A stretch of 64,000 nt of DNA from Flavisolibacter longurius. Lineage in GTDB: Bacteria; Bacteroidota; Bacteroidia; Chitinophagales; Chitinophagaceae. The first letter of the stretch is position 1. Every line of letters begins with the position of its first letter. Below the pieces are notes generated by a model. That model was not told the DNA's origin, made no database searches, and saw only the letters and a program-made list of their open reading frames with translations. The translations under genes and the position numbers were made by a program. The DNA is taken from positions 310,001-374,000 of the forward strand of contig JACJGO010000003.1 in assembly GCA_014163555.1 (NCBI GenBank), written 5' to 3'. This document shows positions 29,113 through 38,762 of this stretch, piece after piece.

Positions 29113-30834
29113 TCAATGCAGGTTGCGTACCACCTCGGATCCGGAGCCACCGCGTAAAATATCCATGTCAGCACCCAGGTGTGCCTGCTGCACATGATCA
29201 ATGTACAGTTTTACATACCCCCTGGCGGCCATGGGCGGAGGGGCTATCCATGCTTCTTTTCTTTTCTGCAATTCTTCTTCGGATATATCCAGGTGCAGGC
29301 GTCGCTGCTCCACATCCAGCTCAATCATATCGCCATTCTGCACAAGCGCCAGGGTGCCGCCAACGGCACTTTCCGGCGATACATGCAGCACTACCGTACC
29401 GGCAGCCGTGCCACTCATTCTCCCGTCGGAGATTCGTATCATGTCGCGTATGCCTTTGCGCAGCAACTTTTCGGGCAGGTCCACATTGCCCACTTCGGGC
29501 ATGCCGGGATAACCAACTGGCCCTACGCCTTTTAAAACGATCACGCAGGTTTCGTCAATATCCAAAAGCGGGTCGTCGATTCTTGCATGGTAGTCTTCCA
29601 TGGTTTCAAACACCACAGCCCGGCCACGGTGCTTGAGCAATGCTTTTGTAGCGGCCGATGGTTTGATAATAGCACCTTGCTCGCAGAGATTTCCTTTTAA
29701 AACGGCAATGCCGGCTTTTTCTTGCAGCGGGTTTTCTATCGATGCAATTACATCCTGGTTATAACAAACCGGTTTGCTGTTGTTTTCAACAAGCGGTTTC
29801 CCGTTAACCGTCAAGGCATCGTTGTGCAGGAAGTCTTTCAGTTCTTTGATCACAACAGGCAATCCGCCGGCATAATAAAAATCTTCCATCAGGTATTTGC
29901 CGGATGGCTTCAGGTTGACCAACAGCGGAATCCTGCTGCCGATAGCATCAAAATCTTCCAGCGATAAGTCCACGCCAATGCGGCCGGCAATGGCCAGGAG
30001 GTGAATGATAAAATTGGTGGAGCCGCCTATCGCCGCATTCACAACAATGGAGTTTTCAAATGCCTGCCGGGTCAGAATTTTTGAAAGCTTCAGGTCTTCT
30101 TTTACCATTTCCACAATGCGCCTGCCCGATAGTTGCGCCAGGAGTTTTTTCCGGGCATCAACGGCCGGAATAGCAGCGGCACCCGGCAGGGTCAGTCCCA
30201 GGGCTTCCACCATGCAGGCCATGGTAGAAGCTGTGCCCATGGTCATGCAATGCCCGGCACTGCGGGCCACGCCAATCTCCGCTTCCAGTATGTCTTCGGC
30301 CGAATAGTTTTCCACCAGCATTTTTTCTTTTACCATCCAGTTGAACGACCCGCTTCCGAGGCATTCGCCTTTGAACCTTCCGTTCAGCATGGCCCCGCCG
30401 GGAACAACGATGGTTGGCAAGTCAACGCTGCAGGCACCCATCACCGTAGAAGGCGTTGTTTTATCGCAGCCTGTCAGCAGTACCACACCGTCCAGTGGGT
30501 TGGCCCGGATGGTTTCTTCGGTGTCCATGGCGGCCAGGTTGCGAAACAGCATGGTAGTGGGCCGCATGATGGTTTCGCCCAGCGACGTTACAGGAAATTC
30601 CAGTGGAAAGCCGCCAGCTTCTATCACGCCCCGCTTGACCACCTCCGCTAGGTCACGCAAATGCCCGTTGCAGGGCGTCAGTTCGCTCCAGGTATTGCAG
30701 ATGCCGATCACCGGCCTGTCCTTGAAATAATCATCGGGGTAGCCCTGGTTGCGCAGCCAGGAACGGTGCACAAACCCCATTTTATCATTCTTCCCGAACC
30801 AATCGTAACTCTTGAGTTTTTTATCCTGTTGCAT
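29113..30834 (-). CDS. IlvD/Edd family dehydratase, likely a sugar-acid (aldonate) dehydratase
   Basis: The 573-residue protein belongs to the Fe-S dehydratases that include dihydroxy-acid dehydratase and the arabinonate/xylonate dehydratases. Cluster-associated cysteines are visible in NTWSELTPCNGHL, LLTGCDKTTPS and AGHCMTMGTAST. The N-terminal SYDWFGKNDKMGFVHRSWLR and the length fit the pentonate/aldonate branch better than biosynthetic IlvD. It would turn an aldonate into a 2-keto-3-deoxy acid in the cytoplasm, matching the lactonase, FAH-type enzyme and semialdehyde dehydrogenase elsewhere in the window (inference). It lies just after susCD on the same strand, separated by a strong hairpin. 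Exact substrate (L-arabinonate, D-xylonate or another) is not determinable here. Confidence 0.83.
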   Translation of the reverse strand: MQQDKKLKSYDWFGKNDKMGFVHRSWLRNQGYPDDYFKDRPVIGICNTWSELTPCNGHLRDLAEVVKRGVIEAGGFPLEFPVTSLGETIMRPTTMLFRNLAAMDTEETIRANPLDGVVLLTGCDKTTPSTVMGACSVDLPTIVVPGGAMLNGRFKGECLGSGSFNWMVKEKMLVENYSAEDILEAEIGVARSAGHCMTMGTASTMACMVEALGLTLPGAAAIPAVDARKKLLAQLSGRRIVEMVKEDLKLSKILTRQAFENSIVVNAAIGGSTNFIIHLLAIAGRIGVDLSLEDFDAIGSRIPLLVNLKPSGKYLMEDFYYAGGLPVVIKELKDFLHNDALTVNGKPLVENNSKPVCYNQDVIASIENPLQEKAGIAVLKGNLCEQGAIIKPSAATKALLKHRGRAVVFETMEDYHARIDDPLLDIDETCVIVLKGVGPVGYPGMPEVGNVDLPEKLLRKGIRDMIRISDGRMSGTAAGTVVLHVSPESAVGGTLALVQNGDMIELDVEQRRLHLDISEEELQKRKEAWIAPPPMAARGYVKLYIDHVQQAHLGADMDILRGGSGSEVVRNLH

Positions 30835-30865
30835 AAAATCTGTTTTATCCGCTTGCAGCTATCGT

Positions 30866-30906
30866 GTAAAAAGAAAGACCTGTTGTATAGACAACGGTCT
30901 TTCTTT
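30866..30906 (-). terminator. Intrinsic terminator or attenuator between susD and the dehydratase
   Basis: An 11-bp perfect stem (arms 30870-30880 and 30896-30906), one bulged base, then a further 5 bp (GTTGT/ACAAC) around an ATAG loop. On the minus strand the hairpin is followed by TTTTT. It lies 25 bp past the susD stop and 36 bp before the dehydratase start, leaving little room for a separate promoter. Confidence 0.8.
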
Positions 30907-30930
30907 ATTGATTCTGCTTGTGAACGTTTT

Positions 30931-32469
30931 TTATTTATCCCACCAAACCCTTGTGCTTAACTTATCAGCGCCCTGGCGTGCAACGGCTGCATTCACGTTG
31001 GCGCTATTGACCGACAACTCAGAGGTTGGATAGGTAAGTCTCCTGATAAAGGTACCATTGGGTACATCAGGATTACTCGGTTGTCCGTAGGGATTTGGCG
31101 ATAGTGCAGGAAAGCCGCTCCGGCGGAAATTGGCAAAAGCTTCGGGCCCATTTAAGAAGGATGCGATCCAGTACTGTATGTTAATCTTTTCCAGTTCCGT
31201 TCCGGCTCCCAACGGGTTGGCCGCCACATAGGCATCCCGGGCTGCGCCGGGTACAGCGGATGCGGCGTCATAGGCGGCCATCTGGCCCATGTGCGCCCTT
31301 ATGCCGTTCTCATAATATTGGGCAGCCGTACCGGTGGTGATCCAGTTGCGGAAGCGGGCTTCTGCCAGAAGCAGGTTGGTTTGGGCTGCGGTCACCAAAA
31401 ATACCGGTGCGGAAGGCTTGGCCATGCGCCGGCGGTCAACCTGGCTGTAGTCGTAAAAGCTTGCCAGGCCATCGGCTGTTGCTGCCGCTACGATGGTGCC
31501 ATTGTCCTTTCCAATGGGCATGCCGATCTGCCGGGCCGGATCCGTGGACCCAACAGCCGGTGTTTGTCCCGGTCCTGAAGTGGCACCAACGTACCGAATA
31601 GCGATGGCGGAAAGCCGCGGGTCGGAGGTATTTTTCAAGTGATCCACAAAGGGTTTTGCCAGGTAAAAATTGGCTCCCTCCGTACCGTTAAGTGTAACCC
31701 CCATGGGCTGGGTGTAGTTGGCATCATGCGGAATAAAAGCATTGTCGGCATTGGTAAGAATCACCCCGCCGTTGAAGGCAGCCTGCACGGTGGCCTGGGC
31801 TTTTGTTGCATCTACTTTGCTGAGACGCATACCTGCCCGCAGAAGGAGGGAATACCCGAATTTTTTCCATTTCTCGATATTGCCGCCATAAAACACATCA
31901 GCCGTTTCAATTGTTCCTGTTGGATTCAGGGCAGCCGTTGCATCGGTCAGTTCCTGGATTAATTTGGGATAAATATCCTGCTGCGCATCGTATTTCGGGA
32001 AAAAGGTCTGGGTGAAATAGCCTGCACCGGCTTCACTGTAAGGAATATCGCCATATTCATCCGTAAGCACCATGAAAGTGTATGCCTGAAAGATGCGGGC
32101 CATGTTGTACAGGTTGGATTTGCCCGGAACGTCTTTCGTCATTGCAATGACATCGTTGGTGTACTTGATAACGTTCTGGTAATAGCCAGCCCAAAGCGGT
32201 GCCATGGTTACATCCCGGCTATCCTGGTTAAAGTTGGCTCCCGCCAGCACACCGCCATTGGGCGTTACCATCTGCTGCACAATCCCCACATCAAAGATCA
32301 GCGACTTAACGGGGAATGATGCATTGATCACAGCAGTGTTAAGCAACAGTGCAGGGTCAACAGCGGTAGGAGAGGTTTTGTTTTGGTTCAGTTCATCAAA
32401 GCCTTTGTCGCAGGCAACGGCAGATGCCATGAGTATGACCAGTAAACTATAGTTGAATATTTTTTTCAT
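30931..32469 (-). CDS. SusD/RagB-family outer-membrane lipoprotein (SusD-like_2 type)
   Basis: The 512-residue lipoprotein has a signal ending SAVAC with the lipobox Cys at residue 20, and the early sequence GFDELNQNKTSPTAVDPALL, which is typical of the second SusD-like family. Later features include PYSEA in the TPR-like region and a C-terminal YPTSELSVNSANVNAA stretch common in these proteins. SusD homologues sit on the cell surface, bind glycan and cap the SusC channel. The gene follows susC by 11 bp, forming the expected pair. The family often accompanies glycan or other nutrient uptake; the ligand is not readable. No SusE/SusF-like gene follows. Confidence 0.92.
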   Translation of the reverse strand: MKKIFNYSLLVILMASAVACDKGFDELNQNKTSPTAVDPALLLNTAVINASFPVKSLIFDVGIVQQMVTPNGGVLAGANFNQDSRDVTMAPLWAGYYQNVIKYTNDVIAMTKDVPGKSNLYNMARIFQAYTFMVLTDEYGDIPYSEAGAGYFTQTFFPKYDAQQDIYPKLIQELTDATAALNPTGTIETADVFYGGNIEKWKKFGYSLLLRAGMRLSKVDATKAQATVQAAFNGGVILTNADNAFIPHDANYTQPMGVTLNGTEGANFYLAKPFVDHLKNTSDPRLSAIAIRYVGATSGPGQTPAVGSTDPARQIGMPIGKDNGTIVAAATADGLASFYDYSQVDRRRMAKPSAPVFLVTAAQTNLLLAEARFRNWITTGTAAQYYENGIRAHMGQMAAYDAASAVPGAARDAYVAANPLGAGTELEKINIQYWIASFLNGPEAFANFRRSGFPALSPNPYGQPSNPDVPNGTFIRRLTYPTSELSVNSANVNAAVARQGADKLSTRVWWDK

Positions 32470-32480
32470 AATCGGTGGAG

Positions 32481-35400
32481 TTAGAATTTAATGTTCAGGT
32501 TCACGCCAATACTTCTTGTTGTGGGCAGGCCGGGTGCTTCCAGTCCAACCATGTTGTCGGAACCATACCCAAAGGTTTCGGGGTCAATGTTGTCAACCCA
32601 TTTTTTAATGATGAGAACATTGTTGGCCACAAAATCCAGCTTGGCACCTTTCACCGGCCATTTGGCGGGAAGGAAGCGGGAGAAATCATAACCAAGTGTG
32701 ATCTGGCGCAGTTTCCAGTAGCCGCCGTTGTAAATCACCGATTCAACAATCTGCTGCGACCGCAGGTGTTCCCAGTAGGTTTGCACCGGCGCTACAACGG
32801 TGTTGTTACCACCAGATGCATTAACGCCTTTGCCGATCACGCCACCATCTCTTCCCTCGAGGGTTCGCTTGTGCAGGCCATGACGAATGGCGTTGAAGTT
32901 GGTGCCCGAAAGCATTTTGTTACCCAACTTGTAATCGATAAATACGGAGAGGCCAATGCCTTTGTAGCTGAACGTATTCAGGAAGCCACCTGTCCATTTG
33001 GGAAGGCCGCTGCCAAACAGCACAAAATCGGCGGTTCGCTGCGGTAGGCCGTTCGATTGAAAGATCCGGTTGCCCTTGACATCCGTGGCATAGCCAAAGC
33101 CCGCAATCTGTCCCATCTCTTCGCCCACAACAAGCCGTACTTCTCCATTAAATACGTGTGTGCCTACCGTGATGCGTTCACCGGGTTTATTGGTAACGAT
33201 GCTCAATACCTGTGTTTTGTTGTACGATGTATTGGCAGTAAAATCCCAGGAGAAATTGCGGGTCCGTACCGGCGCTAAACTAAGCAGGGCCTCAAAGCCT
33301 TCGTTCTTGCTTTCGCCGCTGTTGATGCGGGTGCTCACATAACCGGTAGCATCCGAAATCTGAACGGGTACGATCTGATCCCTGGTGGTTTTTCGGTAAA
33401 CGGCCACATCAAGGTTGACGCGGTTGTTGAACATTCTTACTTCCAGGCCCAGTTCTGTTTCGGCTACGCGGCTGGGTTTCAGGTTGGCATTGGGTACAAC
33501 GGTGCCGCTGTTGGCCAGCGCAACGGGTACACCCGCCGGGTTGTTGATAAGATTGGCATTGATGGCGTAGAACAACTGGTTGGAATATGGCGCCACATCG
33601 CCATCGCTGCCCACTTCAGCATAACCCAATCTTATTTTGCCAAAGGTCAGCCAGGGGATGGTTCGTAAGGTTTCTGAAAAAACATAGGCACCGGAAATGG
33701 AAGGATACAGGATGCTCCGGTTTTGCGGTGAAAGCGTCGAGAACCAGTCATTGCGTACCGTTCCGTTTACATAGATTGTTCGCTTCCACGAAACTTCGCC
33801 TGAGCTGTAAAGCGAATTCACGCCTTGCTCCAGCAATGTATAAACAGGGTCTTTTGCCCTTCCGTTTTGAACCGTATAAAGGCCGCGGATCACAAAGTCG
33901 GTTACCTGCACATTGTTGATGTCCGATCGGCGTTTCATCTGGTTGCCACCGCCGGTAAGCGCCACACCAAAATCACCAAACTCTTTTGTTGCCGAGACCA
34001 GGAAGTCAAGATTGCTTTCACGAAAGCGCCGTGACTCCTGCGTGTAAATGCCGTTTACAAAACCTGCGGGTGCTGGTGACCGTGAGGCATGTCCAGTAGG
34101 GAAATTATTGAAGTCTTCATCCCTTGACCAGTAATCCTGTCCAAACCGACCCTGAACAAACAACCAGGGCAGAATATTGTACTTGGCATAAATATTACCA
34201 AACACCCTGTCGCGGGTGATGTTGTGAAACTGCTCGGCCAATACCCAATAAGGATTGGTGCGGTTCATAAAACGGGAATAGACGTATTCATTGCCCTGCG
34301 CATTGTACATGTTTTCTTTCAGTACACTAAGCGGCATAGTGGTTGACATTGCCATCAGTGTGGTGGGAATAGAGTTGTCCTGGTTGGCGATGTTGGGCGG
34401 GTTCCTGTTTTTTTCGTGGGAGTAATTGACACTACCACCAAAACTCAGCTTCTGCGACAGGTTGTAGCTGAAGCCCATGTTCAGGGATTTTCGGTTAAAA
34501 GAATTGTTGGGAACAATGCCTTTGTTTTCCGTATTGTTCAGTGAAAGATGAATGCCGCCTTTTTCTGCATTGGTGGACAGCGATATTGTGTTGGAAAGGT
34601 TTTGCCCGTGGCGATAAAATTCCTTGATGCGGCTGGGTTGCGCCACGTAAGGCACCTGCAGGTTGTTAAACAGGATATGCGTCATGCCCGGTTGGATCCG
34701 TTCGCCAAACGACCATTGGCCGGAGGTAGGATTGGGTGACGTAGGCCGTACGCCATTTTCGCCCTGGCCAAATTCTTTTTGGTAGTCAGTAAAATCCAAT
34801 GGAGTTTCGTTGTTGTAGTTGACGTTGTAACTGATGCCAAGACCATTGCCGCGGCCTTTTGTTTTGGTGGTGATCATGATTACACCATCCTTGGCGCGGG
34901 AACCATAAAGTGCTGATGCCGGAGCACCTTTCAAAACGGTCATGCTTTCAATATCATCCGGGTTGATGCTTGACAAGCCGTCACCGCCATCTGCATACAC
35001 GCCCCCACCTCTTGTGTTAATGGTGTTCTCGCTGAAATTGCTGTTGTCAATGGGCACACCATTGATAACGATCAGTGGGTTGTTCTGTCCTGAAATGGAC
35101 GACTGGCCGCGAATGCGGATCTTGGAAGTGCCCCCCGGTCCTGTACCTAATGAGGAGATGTTGACACCTGCAATTTTTCCCTGCAGGGCATTCATCACAT
35201 TCGGTGTGCGGTTCACCGTTAGTTCCTCCGGTTTTACACTGGTGGCAGAATAGCCCAATCCCCGCGACTGTTTGGTGATACCCAGCGCCGTTACTACCAC
35301 GGTTCCCATATCCTGTACAGAAGAAACAAGGGAGACGGCAATTTGCCGGCGGCCTTCAACCGGCACTTCCATGCTATTGTAGCCAACATAGCTGAATACC

Positions 35401-35630
35401 AGCACTGCATTGGGAGCTGCATTAATCTGGAATTGCCCGGAGGCATCGGTGGCCGTGCCGGTGGCGGTTCCTTTTACCGTAACCGAAACGCCGGATAATT
35501 TTTTTCCAGTTTCATCGGAAACGGTTCCGGAAACCGGTTGTGCCTGCGCGGCGGCAAAAAACGAAAGGCATAAAAAGGAGAGAAGCAGCGTGAAGCCGGT
35601 GAAAAGGCCTGGCTTTGCATTTTCTTTCAT
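32481..35630 (-). CDS. SusC/RagA-family TonB-dependent outer-membrane transporter
   Basis: The 1049-residue protein has a signal peptide (about 1-31, ending AQAQ), a carboxypeptidase-regulatory-like domain (about 32-115, VSGTVSDETGKKLSGVSV), a TonB plug (about 120-240, with VNRTPNVMNALQGKIAGVNI and LYGSRAKDGVIMITTK) and a long beta-barrel ending VNLNIKF. It imports oligosaccharides or similar nutrients with energy from TonB. I see no separate secretin/FecR-sensing N-domain, so anti-sigma control is unlikely. The promoter-like motif GGAAGTTTTT-N15-TACTTTG lies 73-105 bp upstream of the start, and an inverted repeat sits further up. It is paired with SusD. Confidence 0.94.
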   Translation of the reverse strand: MKENAKPGLFTGFTLLLSFLCLSFFAAAQAQPVSGTVSDETGKKLSGVSVTVKGTATGTATDASGQFQINAAPNAVLVFSYVGYNSMEVPVEGRRQIAVSLVSSVQDMGTVVVTALGITKQSRGLGYSATSVKPEELTVNRTPNVMNALQGKIAGVNISSLGTGPGGTSKIRIRGQSSISGQNNPLIVINGVPIDNSNFSENTINTRGGGVYADGGDGLSSINPDDIESMTVLKGAPASALYGSRAKDGVIMITTKTKGRGNGLGISYNVNYNNETPLDFTDYQKEFGQGENGVRPTSPNPTSGQWSFGERIQPGMTHILFNNLQVPYVAQPSRIKEFYRHGQNLSNTISLSTNAEKGGIHLSLNNTENKGIVPNNSFNRKSLNMGFSYNLSQKLSFGGSVNYSHEKNRNPPNIANQDNSIPTTLMAMSTTMPLSVLKENMYNAQGNEYVYSRFMNRTNPYWVLAEQFHNITRDRVFGNIYAKYNILPWLFVQGRFGQDYWSRDEDFNNFPTGHASRSPAPAGFVNGIYTQESRRFRESNLDFLVSATKEFGDFGVALTGGGNQMKRRSDINNVQVTDFVIRGLYTVQNGRAKDPVYTLLEQGVNSLYSSGEVSWKRTIYVNGTVRNDWFSTLSPQNRSILYPSISGAYVFSETLRTIPWLTFGKIRLGYAEVGSDGDVAPYSNQLFYAINANLINNPAGVPVALANSGTVVPNANLKPSRVAETELGLEVRMFNNRVNLDVAVYRKTTRDQIVPVQISDATGYVSTRINSGESKNEGFEALLSLAPVRTRNFSWDFTANTSYNKTQVLSIVTNKPGERITVGTHVFNGEVRLVVGEEMGQIAGFGYATDVKGNRIFQSNGLPQRTADFVLFGSGLPKWTGGFLNTFSYKGIGLSVFIDYKLGNKMLSGTNFNAIRHGLHKRTLEGRDGGVIGKGVNASGGNNTVVAPVQTYWEHLRSQQIVESVIYNGGYWKLRQITLGYDFSRFLPAKWPVKGAKLDFVANNVLIIKKWVDNIDPETFGYGSDNMVGLEAPGLPTTRSIGVNLNIKF

Positions 35631-35703
35631 GATAGCAAGTAGTTTGATGAAGAAATAAATGATAAGACAATAAGTAACCTCTCACAGTCCGGGAATAGAG
35701 TAC

Positions 35704-35735
35704 CAAAGTATTTCCTGTATGAATGAAAAACTTCC
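35704..35735 (-). promoter_or_regulatory. Candidate susC promoter with the shared GGAAGTTTT/TACTTTG motif
   Basis: Read on the minus strand, GGAAGTTTTT (35735-35726) is followed after 15 bases by TACTTTG (35710-35704). The same pair recurs at 46503-46535 and 55703-55735 with 16-base spacing. TACTTTG resembles the Bacteroidota -7 box. Confidence 0.5.
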
Positions 35736-35756
35736 AATATATAACGGCGTTGATTT

Positions 35757-35774
35757 TTGTACATTCCGGTACAA
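35757..35774. promoter_or_regulatory. Inverted repeat upstream of susC, possible operator
   Basis: TTGTAC and GTACAA flank the 6-base spacer ATTCCG, set in AT-rich sequence about 22 bp above the susC promoter-like motif. The rest of the 530-bp gap between susC and the RraA gene shows no gene I can support. Confidence 0.35.
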
Positions 35775-36160
35775 TAATTTTTCTTTCTTTATCAGGCCGG
35801 CATCGAAGCAAGCGATGTTTTCAGAATAAAGTTGTTGACATGGAAAGGCCTGCAGAAAACATCTTCAATACCCAGAGTGAAGGTTCCGTGTCGGACGATT
35901 AATTTTTATCATATTAGGAAGTATATATAAGTAGATGGCGTGAAGAAGCGGGTAGATGCGACAGGATCTTGCGCAGCTTTGGTAAAGAATCGGCACAACA
36001 AGATCTTATAACACTACAAGCGGCATTTGAAAAAACAAGGAGGCGTAAACCTGTTGATGGGCAGGGCATGGCAGCCTACCCATTGGTGGTAGAAACAGTG
36101 GCGGTATGCGTGGATCGCAACAAAAAATTCGCAACACGAAAGAAAACGTTTCACTATAAA

Positions 36161-37102
36161 ATGCTACGCTATATGATCCAAAAAAGAACCTGCACGTTTC
36201 TGCTTTTTTTGTATTGCAGCCTTTATGCTCCAGCGCAAAATGTAACCTTAACCAGTGAACAGGTCAAAACCCTGACACCCGATTGGAAGGGCGAACGCTC
36301 AGCCGACGGCAGGCCAAAGGTTGCCGATAACCTGATGGAGCGTCTTAAAAAGATCCGCCTGGAAGAAGCCTGGGGTGTACTGCGCAACAAAGGCTACCAA
36401 AACCAGTTTGAAGGCGACTGGATGGTCCTGCATCCCGATTCCGCTATGGTAGGCCGGGTGGTAACGGCACAATACCTTCCACTGCGCCCCGACTATGACA
36501 AGATCATCAAAGACAAAGGCAAGACCGAGGCAAGAATAGGCGCCACCAACTCCTGGCCCATCGATGTATTGAAGGACGGCGACATTTATGTTGCCGACAG
36601 CTATGGAAAGGTTGTGGACGGCACGCTGATCGGCGATAACCTTGGCAATGCGATCTATGCCAAGTCCAAAAGGGGTGTCATCTTTTACGGTTCGGTACGC
36701 GACGTGGAAGGCCTTAGCGAGATCAAAGGTTTCAACGCCTGGATCAAAGGCTATGATCCTTCCTACATACAACAAATGATGCTGGGTGGCATCAATGTTC
36801 CCATCCGAATTGGCAGGGCAACGGTATTGCCCGGCGATGTGGCCCTGGCAAAAAAAGGCGGTATTGTTTTCGTTCCTGCACACCTCTTGGAAGAAGTGGT
36901 GCTGAATGCAGAATTCATTGGACTCCGTGACCTTTTCGGCCACCAGCGCCTGCGGGAAGGAAAATATACGCCGGGTCAGATCGATACACAATGGACTGAT
37001 GAAATAAAAAAAGATTTCCTCAAATGGCTGGATGAAAACCCGGGCAAACTTCCCATGTCCCGCGCCGAATTGGACCAGTTTATGAAAGCCCGTACCTGGT
37101 AG
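36161..37102 (+). CDS. Exported RraA-family (class II aldolase-like) protein, copy 1
   Basis: The frame is open from 35969, but the signal peptide starts at the ATG at 36161 or the one at 36173 (MIQKRTCTFLLF... ending APAQ), so the mature protein of about 290 residues should be periplasmic. The core is RraA-like: GDIYVADSYGK, GDNLGNAIYAK, GSVRDVEGL (the Arg-Asp pair that binds substrate and metal in HMG/CHA aldolases), LPGDVALAKKGG. Typical RraA is about 160 residues; here an N-terminal DWKGERSADGRP segment and a C-terminal GQIDTQWT...KARTW segment are added. Members of the superfamily cleave 4-hydroxy-2-keto acids to pyruvate. It starts a plus-strand run with an enolase-superfamily dehydratase 53 bp downstream. 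Confidence 0.8.
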   Translation: MLRYMIQKRTCTFLLFLYCSLYAPAQNVTLTSEQVKTLTPDWKGERSADGRPKVADNLMERLKKIRLEEAWGVLRNKGYQNQFEGDWMVLHPDSAMVGRVVTAQYLPLRPDYDKIIKDKGKTEARIGATNSWPIDVLKDGDIYVADSYGKVVDGTLIGDNLGNAIYAKSKRGVIFYGSVRDVEGLSEIKGFNAWIKGYDPSYIQQMMLGGINVPIRIGRATVLPGDVALAKKGGIVFVPAHLLEEVVLNAEFIGLRDLFGHQRLREGKYTPGQIDTQWTDEIKKDFLKWLDENPGKLPMSRAELDQFMKARTW

Positions 37103-37155
37103 CCGGCCGCTCTGTTCAAAACAACTATTTTCTAATCCATTTATACCACACAACC

Positions 37156-38679
37156 ATGACTCCCTCCCAAAAAATTCTGCAAAAGCTGGGGCTGAAAGAC
37201 CCGGAAATGATTGATGATGCCATGCCGGCAAACGCACATACTGACCAGCCAACTTCACCCGAGGAAACGCCGGAAAATCCGCGTCGTTCGTTTTTAAAAA
37301 AATCAGCGCTGGGCGGCCTTGCCCTTGGCAGCTCGGTGCTCCTTTCGCCCATCGAAGAAGTGATTGCACAAAGCACACAGAAAGTGCGGCGCTTTTCTGC
37401 CCCTTCCGACCTGAAAATAACCGACATGCGCTATGCCGTTACCACGGTGCTGGGACGAACGGCCATTATTCGCATCGATACCAACCAAGGCATCTATGGC
37501 CTGGGTGAAGTACGGGATGGCGCCGATGAACGTTATGCCCTTTTCCTGAAAAGCCGCATCCTGGGAAAGAATCCCTGCAACGTGGAGCAGATCTTTAAAT
37601 CGATCCGGCAGTTTGGCGGTCCTGCCCGTCAGGCCGGCGGCGTTTGTGCCGTGGAAATGGCCCTGTGGGATATTGTTGGAAAAGCATACAATGTGCCTGC
37701 CTGGCAATTATTGGGTGGCCGTTACCGTGATAGCATCCGGCTGTATGCCGATACACCCGAAGCCCGGTCGCCCGAAGAGCAAAAAGGGCTGATCAACAAA
37801 CGCATCAACGAGCAGGGTTACACCTGGCTCAAGATGGACGTTTCCATTGGTGAATTAAGAGGAAAACCCGGCACCGTGGTGAACGGCAAGGTGTGGGAAA
37901 ACGAAAGAGGCTTTCTGGCGCAATGGGGCGACCAGGATAACTATATGAGCTATGCAAATACCCTGCACCCGTTTACGCAAATACAGATAACAGACAAAGG
38001 ATTGGATGTGCTGCAACAGGTTGTTGAGAATGTTCGCAGTATGGTAGGATATGAGATTCCAATATCTACAGACCACTATGGGCATTTTGATTACAACAAC
38101 GGCATCCGCCTGGGCAGGGCCTTGGAAAAATACCGGCTGGCCTGGCTCGAAGACATTGTTTCCTGGGAATACACCGACCAATGGAAAACAATGACCGCTG
38201 CACTGGAAACACCCACTCTCACGGGCGAGGATATTTATCTGCTCAAAAATTTCAAGCCCCTGATCGACATCCGGGCCGTGGACATTGTACACCCCGACCT
38301 GGCCTCTTCCGGCGGCTTGCTGGAAACAAAACGTATTGGCGATTACGCCGAAGAATACGGCATTGCCATGGCTATGCACCAGGCCGGAACGCCGGTTTCC
38401 TTTATGGCCAATGTGCATTGCGCCGCAGCCACGCAAAACTTCCTGGCCCTCGAACACCACTCCGTTGACCTGCCCTGGTGGGAAGACCTGGTAAAAACAA
38501 CCGATGGTAGAAAACTGATCACCAAAGGCTATGCAAACCTTCCGCTGACAGCACCAGGACTGGGCATTGAATTGAACGATGACGTGGTGAAAGCCCACCT
38601 GCACGCAACGGATAAATCCTATTTCGCACCAACGCCGCAATGGAATGAAAGACGTTCGCACGACAGGGTATTTAGCTGA
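37156..38679 (+). CDS. Tat-exported enolase-superfamily (MR/MLE) dehydratase, copy 1
   Basis: The 507-residue protein has a twin-arginine signal (PRRSFLKKSALGG) placed unusually late, after a polar 42-residue leader. The rest follows the mandelate racemase/muconate lactonising fold: a capping domain, WLKMDVSIG with the catalytic Lys, metal ligands in STDHYG, WLEDI and GEDIY, and the general-base His in AMHQAGTP. These enzymes dehydrate acid sugars to 2-keto-3-deoxy acids. It lies between an exported RraA protein and a BASS transporter, which suggests dehydration, aldol cleavage and uptake of products (inference). The substrate acid cannot be named. An alternative is a non-dehydratase member of the superfamily. 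Confidence 0.83.
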   Translation: MTPSQKILQKLGLKDPEMIDDAMPANAHTDQPTSPEETPENPRRSFLKKSALGGLALGSSVLLSPIEEVIAQSTQKVRRFSAPSDLKITDMRYAVTTVLGRTAIIRIDTNQGIYGLGEVRDGADERYALFLKSRILGKNPCNVEQIFKSIRQFGGPARQAGGVCAVEMALWDIVGKAYNVPAWQLLGGRYRDSIRLYADTPEARSPEEQKGLINKRINEQGYTWLKMDVSIGELRGKPGTVVNGKVWENERGFLAQWGDQDNYMSYANTLHPFTQIQITDKGLDVLQQVVENVRSMVGYEIPISTDHYGHFDYNNGIRLGRALEKYRLAWLEDIVSWEYTDQWKTMTAALETPTLTGEDIYLLKNFKPLIDIRAVDIVHPDLASSGGLLETKRIGDYAEEYGIAMAMHQAGTPVSFMANVHCAAATQNFLALEHHSVDLPWWEDLVKTTDGRKLITKGYANLPLTAPGLGIELNDDVVKAHLHATDKSYFAPTPQWNERRSHDRVFS

Positions 38680-38694
38680 TGTGCCGGCAGGGTA

Positions 38695-38740
38695 AAAAAC
38701 AAAGCGGCGCATAAAGACAAAAGACCGCTGTTTTCTTTCT
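38695..38740 (+). terminator. Possible weak terminator after the dehydratase
   Basis: AGCGG and CCGCT form a short stem with a large loop, flanked by an A-run and then TTTTCTTTCT. It lies 16 bp past the stop codon. The stem is short and the loop long, so partial read-through into the BASS gene is likely. Confidence 0.3.
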
Positions 38741-38762
38741 ACATAAAAAAATCTTTCAGTTT

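Noticed and set aside
35969-36160. Longer start for RraA copy 1.
   Set aside because: The signal peptide begins at 36161 or 36173, and the upstream residues are unlike the other two copies.
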